Positions 61,604-64,000 of a DNA stretch of 64,000 nt are shown here, piece by piece. Where the stretch lies: assembly GCA_041738715.1 (NCBI GenBank), contig JBGSPI010000095.1, forward strand, positions 12,161 through 76,160, read 5' to 3'. Under the pieces are notes generated by a model that saw nothing but the letters and a program-made list of their open reading frames with translations, ran no database searches and was not told the origin of the DNA. Made by a program: the position numbers and the translations under genes. This DNA comes from Chamaesiphon sp041738715. GTDB lineage: Bacteria > Cyanobacteriota > Cyanobacteriia > Cyanobacteriales > Chamaesiphonaceae. Each line of letters begins with the position of its first letter. Position 1 is the first letter of the stretch.

Positions 61604-61679
61604 AATGTGGTGTGAGGAGTGAACGGAAACATCAGCCTCCGTTATTCATAATTGTAACAGCAGGGTCAGAGATTAGGGG

Positions 61680-61819
61680 ATAGAGGTCAGGGGTTAGGGA
61701 AAAGGGGAAAGTTGAAAGTAGAAAGTTGACAGTTGAAAGTTGACAGTTGACAGTTGACAGTCCCCTCGTCCCCCAGTCTCCCAGTCTCCCAGTCCCCTCG
61801 TCCCCTCGTCCCCCAGTCC
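61680..61819. repeat. Low-complexity tract in aroE-guaB3 spacer
   Basis: Iterated GTTGACAGTTGAAAGTTGACAGTTGACAG-type units (about 61709-61760) run into CCCCTCGTCCCCCAGTCTCCCAG-type units (about 61760-61818). A related pattern lies at 36436-36480 (GTTAACTGTCAACTGTCAACTGTCCCCCATCCC-like). Slippage-prone simple repeats. Confidence 0.75.
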
Positions 61820-62983
61820 CTATTTCCCCATCCCTAATTGTTGGGCTTTTTGATAGACTTTCCCTTCAGTTAGGAGTGAAGGAGCAATGACTACCTCTAC
61901 CTGCTGCATTTCTTTAATCGTCTTGGCACCCAAGGTACCCATACTAGTTTTGAGTGCGCCCAAGAGGTTGTGGGTACCATCATCTAATTTAGCTGGGCCG
62001 ATCAGAATCTGCTCTAATGTTCCAGTAGTACCAACTTTGATCCGTGTCCCTCTGGGTAAAACCGGACTAGGAGTTGCCATGCCCCAGTGAAAACCACGTC
62101 CGGGGGCTTCTGCTGCCCGCGCGAACGGTGAACCAATCATTACTCCATCAGCACCGCAGGCAATACATTTACAAATGTCGCCACCAGTGACCAAACCACC
62201 ATCGGCAATTACAGGGATATATTTACCAGTCTGCTTGAAAAACTCATCCCGTGCTGCGGCACAGTCTGCCACAGCGGTAGCTTGGGGGACACCGACACCC
62301 AGCACACCGCGCGATGTACAAGCAGCCCCAGGCCCAATACCGACAAGTACGGCAGCGGCACCTGCTTGCATCAGTTCTAGTGTAATGTCGTAGGTGACAC
62401 AGTTGCCCAGAATTACGGGCATGGGCATTTCTTGACAGAATTTAGCGAGATTAAGCGGTTGAATCCCATCTGGAGCCAAAAATTCGGTCGAGACAACGGT
62501 AGCTTGGATAAAGAACAGATCCGCACCTGCTTTAGCCACGGCATCACCGAATCTCACTGCACCAGCGGGAGTCGCACTGACTGCGGCAATGCCACCAGCC
62601 GCTTTGATTTCAGAAATTCGGCGTTCGATGAGTTCCGGTTTGATCGGAACAGCGTAGAGTTCCTGCATCAAGGGGACAAATTCATCTTTACCAACACTAG
62701 CAATTCGATCGAGAATCGGGTTGGGATCTTCATAGCGAGTTTGAATCCCTTCTAAATTTAGTACGCCTAATGCGCCGAGTTTCGATAACTCTGCTGCCAT
62801 GCGGACATCGATTACCCCATCCATTGCACTAGCAATAATCGGAATTTCACGTTTGACGTTACCAATTTGCCAGCTAGTATCTGCCAAACTGGGGTCTAGT
62901 GTTCTGCCGCTAGGCACTAGGGCTATTTCATCAAACCCGTAAGCTCTCCGAGCCGTTTTCCCTTTCCCAATTTGAATATCCAC
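61820..62983 (-). CDS. guaB3: GuaB3-family IMP dehydrogenase-related protein
   Basis: A 387 aa protein from the GTG at 62983 (VDIQIGKGKTARRAYGFDE, the family start); upstream in-frame start at 63031 has no counterpart. The TIM-barrel motifs are EIALVPSGRTLDPS, PIIASAMDGVIDVRMA, VILGNCVTYDITLELMQAG, VGIGPGAACTSRGVLGVGVP (catalytic Cys) and VIADGGLVTGGDICKCIACGADGVMIGS. There is no CBS pair, unlike classical GuaB. GuaB3 is common in cyanobacteria and actinobacteria, with reported IMP dehydrogenase activity in some members. Confidence 0.93.
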   Translation of the reverse strand: MDIQIGKGKTARRAYGFDEIALVPSGRTLDPSLADTSWQIGNVKREIPIIASAMDGVIDVRMAAELSKLGALGVLNLEGIQTRYEDPNPILDRIASVGKDEFVPLMQELYAVPIKPELIERRISEIKAAGGIAAVSATPAGAVRFGDAVAKAGADLFFIQATVVSTEFLAPDGIQPLNLAKFCQEMPMPVILGNCVTYDITLELMQAGAAAVLVGIGPGAACTSRGVLGVGVPQATAVADCAAARDEFFKQTGKYIPVIADGGLVTGGDICKCIACGADGVMIGSPFARAAEAPGRGFHWGMATPSPVLPRGTRIKVGTTGTLEQILIGPAKLDDGTHNLLGALKTSMGTLGAKTIKEMQQVEVVIAPSLLTEGKVYQKAQQLGMGK

Positions 62984-63297
62984 GATCGATCTCAACCTTT
63001 TCCAAAAAACGTATTTAAGTAAGCCTAACAAATCGATCGCAACATTTGTTTACTTTTAGACAGATTTTTTGGTGGCTAGTTGCTATTTGCCACCAAAATA
63101 GCTGATTTCCGCACGGCGTTGCTGAATTGATGTATGATTTGCTGTTTTTGAAACCCATAGATCCCCCAGTCCCCCCGTCCCCCTGTCCCCTACGCTTTCA
63201 TACCTGGATTCAGCAACGTCTTTCCGGGCGTTGCGGCACTGGTCGGGTAAGAGATGAAAGATAGAATAGAGGGGATACAACATTTTCGAGCAGCTAG
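62984..63297. repeat. Intergenic region with MITE-like inverted repeat
   Basis: A hairpin TTTTGGTGGC (63067-63076)/GCCACCAAAA (63089-63098) is followed by a pair of inverted 21-mers, CGTTGCTGAATTGATGTATGA (63117-63137) and the complement of CGTTGCTGAATCCAGGTATGA (63198-63218), 18 of 21 positions matching, spacing 60. The latter looks like a short non-autonomous transposable element of 102 bases. Further words GCGTTGC occur at 63228. No gene. Confidence 0.65.
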
Positions 63298-63912
63298 ATG
63301 AAGTGTCCAAAATGCCAGAGTGCGCAAGTAGCAAAAAACGGCAAAACCAGATTAAAAGATGGAAGCCCAATCCAAAAGTACCTGTGTGCAGGCTGCGGGA
63401 AGCAGTTTAACGAGCGAACTGGAACAGTAATGGCTCGACTGAGAACACCAGTAGAGTTAGTCGCAATCGCAATGAATGTGAGGACAGAAGGAATGGGACT
63501 CAGAGCAGCAGGAAGAGTGTTGGGAAAGTCGCACTCAACAATCATTGAGTGGGAGCGCAGACTAAGCAATCAAGCCAGCGAATGGTCGCCAGCAGCAGCA
63601 GGGGCAGAGGTGACAATCGAAGGGGATGAAGTGTACACTTAGCAACGGCGAGAACCTTTCCCCCCAGTGAGTTGCAAGGCTGGACGATCCACTTCATCGA
63701 ACGTCAGAGCCGATACTGGGTGGCGGCAATCGCAGGACAGAGGAGAAATGAATTATTCGAGCAAGGAACAACAGTGGCTTGGGCTTGGGCACAACCAGCA
63801 GCATTTATTCGGTGGTTTACAGATGGAGAACGTCGTTATGGCAAAGAGTTATGGAAATTAGCTAGTGGCGTGACCGGACTAAAACTGTGGGTAAAAATTG
63901 TAGAATATATCT
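63298..63912 (+). pseudogene. IS1-family transposase remnant, frameshifted and 3' truncated
   Basis: The first segment (63298-63642) has the IS1 InsA zinc-finger/helix-turn-helix start MKCPKCQSAQVAKNG, CAGCGKQFNERTG and HSTIIEWERRL, ending EVTIEGDEVYT with TAG. The catalytic half continues at about 63669 in another frame: ELQGWTIHFIERQSRYWVAAI, then FIRWFTDGERRYGKELWKLAS. Between them, reading needs two single-base losses (a T near 63640 and one C in the C-run at 63660-63665). After KLAS the sequence no longer looks like IS1 transposase, and an IS630-type ORF begins at 63913. The gene is inactive. Confidence 0.85.
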
Positions 63913-64000
63913 ATGAGTAACCCAAATTTAAAATATCGAATAAAACTAAGCGAAGAGCAACGCCAAGAACTGTTAGAAATCAGTAAAAATGGCACAAAAG
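63913..64000 (+). CDS. IS630-family transposase, N-terminal part cut by the window edge
   Basis: Open frame from ATG at 63913 (MSNPNLKYRIKLSEEQRQELLEISKNG) to the end of the window. The LSEEQRQELL opening, followed by a basic helix-turn-helix, is characteristic of IS630/Tc1-type transposases of cyanobacteria. The bases just upstream probably are the element's terminal repeat. Inserted into the IS1-family remnant, possibly at a TA in GCTAGTGG near 63862. Confidence 0.65.
   Translation, partial: MSNPNLKYRIKLSEEQRQELLEISKNGTK

Overview
The window is a chromosomal segment of a cyanobacterium. The evidence is gene content (psbZ, pxcA, ndhF of the NDH-1 complex, a COP23-type protein, GuaB3, a NarM-like protein, DevBCA, a folate/biopterin transporter) together with very frequent GCGATCGC-type (HIP1) words and GATCGATC runs. 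The genus cannot be fixed from the sequence alone. No rRNA, tRNA or CRISPR array was recognised.

Layout. 1-4.3 kb: the 3' part of a U32-family protein and recJ. 4.4-9.9 kb: an iron-uptake block, with an SLH/OprB-type porin carrying a strongly structured 5' leader, then a binding protein, a fused permease and an ATPase of the Fbp/Fut type. 9.97-10.8 kb: psbZ and ribH. 10.75-18.2 kb: an accessory-flavoured stretch with three small two-gene modules (PIN/Phd, a DUF6887/DUF6888-like pair, BrnT/BrnA-like) between housekeeping genes (HAD hydrolase, gshB, an SF1 helicase-like ATPase, pxcA). 18.4-22.0 kb: two tandem type IV pilins and a SPINDLY/OGT-like glycosyltransferase. 22.4-27.1 kb: a devBCA exporter divergent from a TetR regulator and a narM-like gene. 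27.1-39.9 kb: moxR, ftsH, an orphan sugar-type ABC ATPase, an exonuclease, recQ, a Gfo/Idh/MocA oxidoreductase, queC, a CNNM-type membrane protein and thrC. 39.9-46.1 kb: a three-gene phosphorelay (GAF-PAS histidine kinase, single-domain receiver, multidomain regulator) and ndhF. 46.6-54.1 kb: a folate/biopterin transporter, a COP23 protein, mutS2 carrying an apparent in-frame repeat insertion, and type III glutamine synthetase. 54.5-63.0 kb: a PP2C phosphatase, ftsY, nusB, purA, rplY, aroE and guaB3. 63.1-64.0 kb: MITE-like inverted repeats, a frameshifted IS1-family transposase remnant and the start of an IS630-family element inserted into it.

Functionally most genes are ordinary core genes. 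The points of interest are regulatory or structural: the porin leader hairpin, perfect inverted repeats upstream of glnN and moxR, a candidate TetR operator before devB, palindromic repeats between genes and inside mutS2, the cluster of small paired modules, and the pilin duplication beside a protein glycosyltransferase. I did not find a convincing wholly new multi-gene system. The best candidates for something under-described are the DUF6887/DUF6888-like pair, the structured porin leader and the mutS2 insertion.
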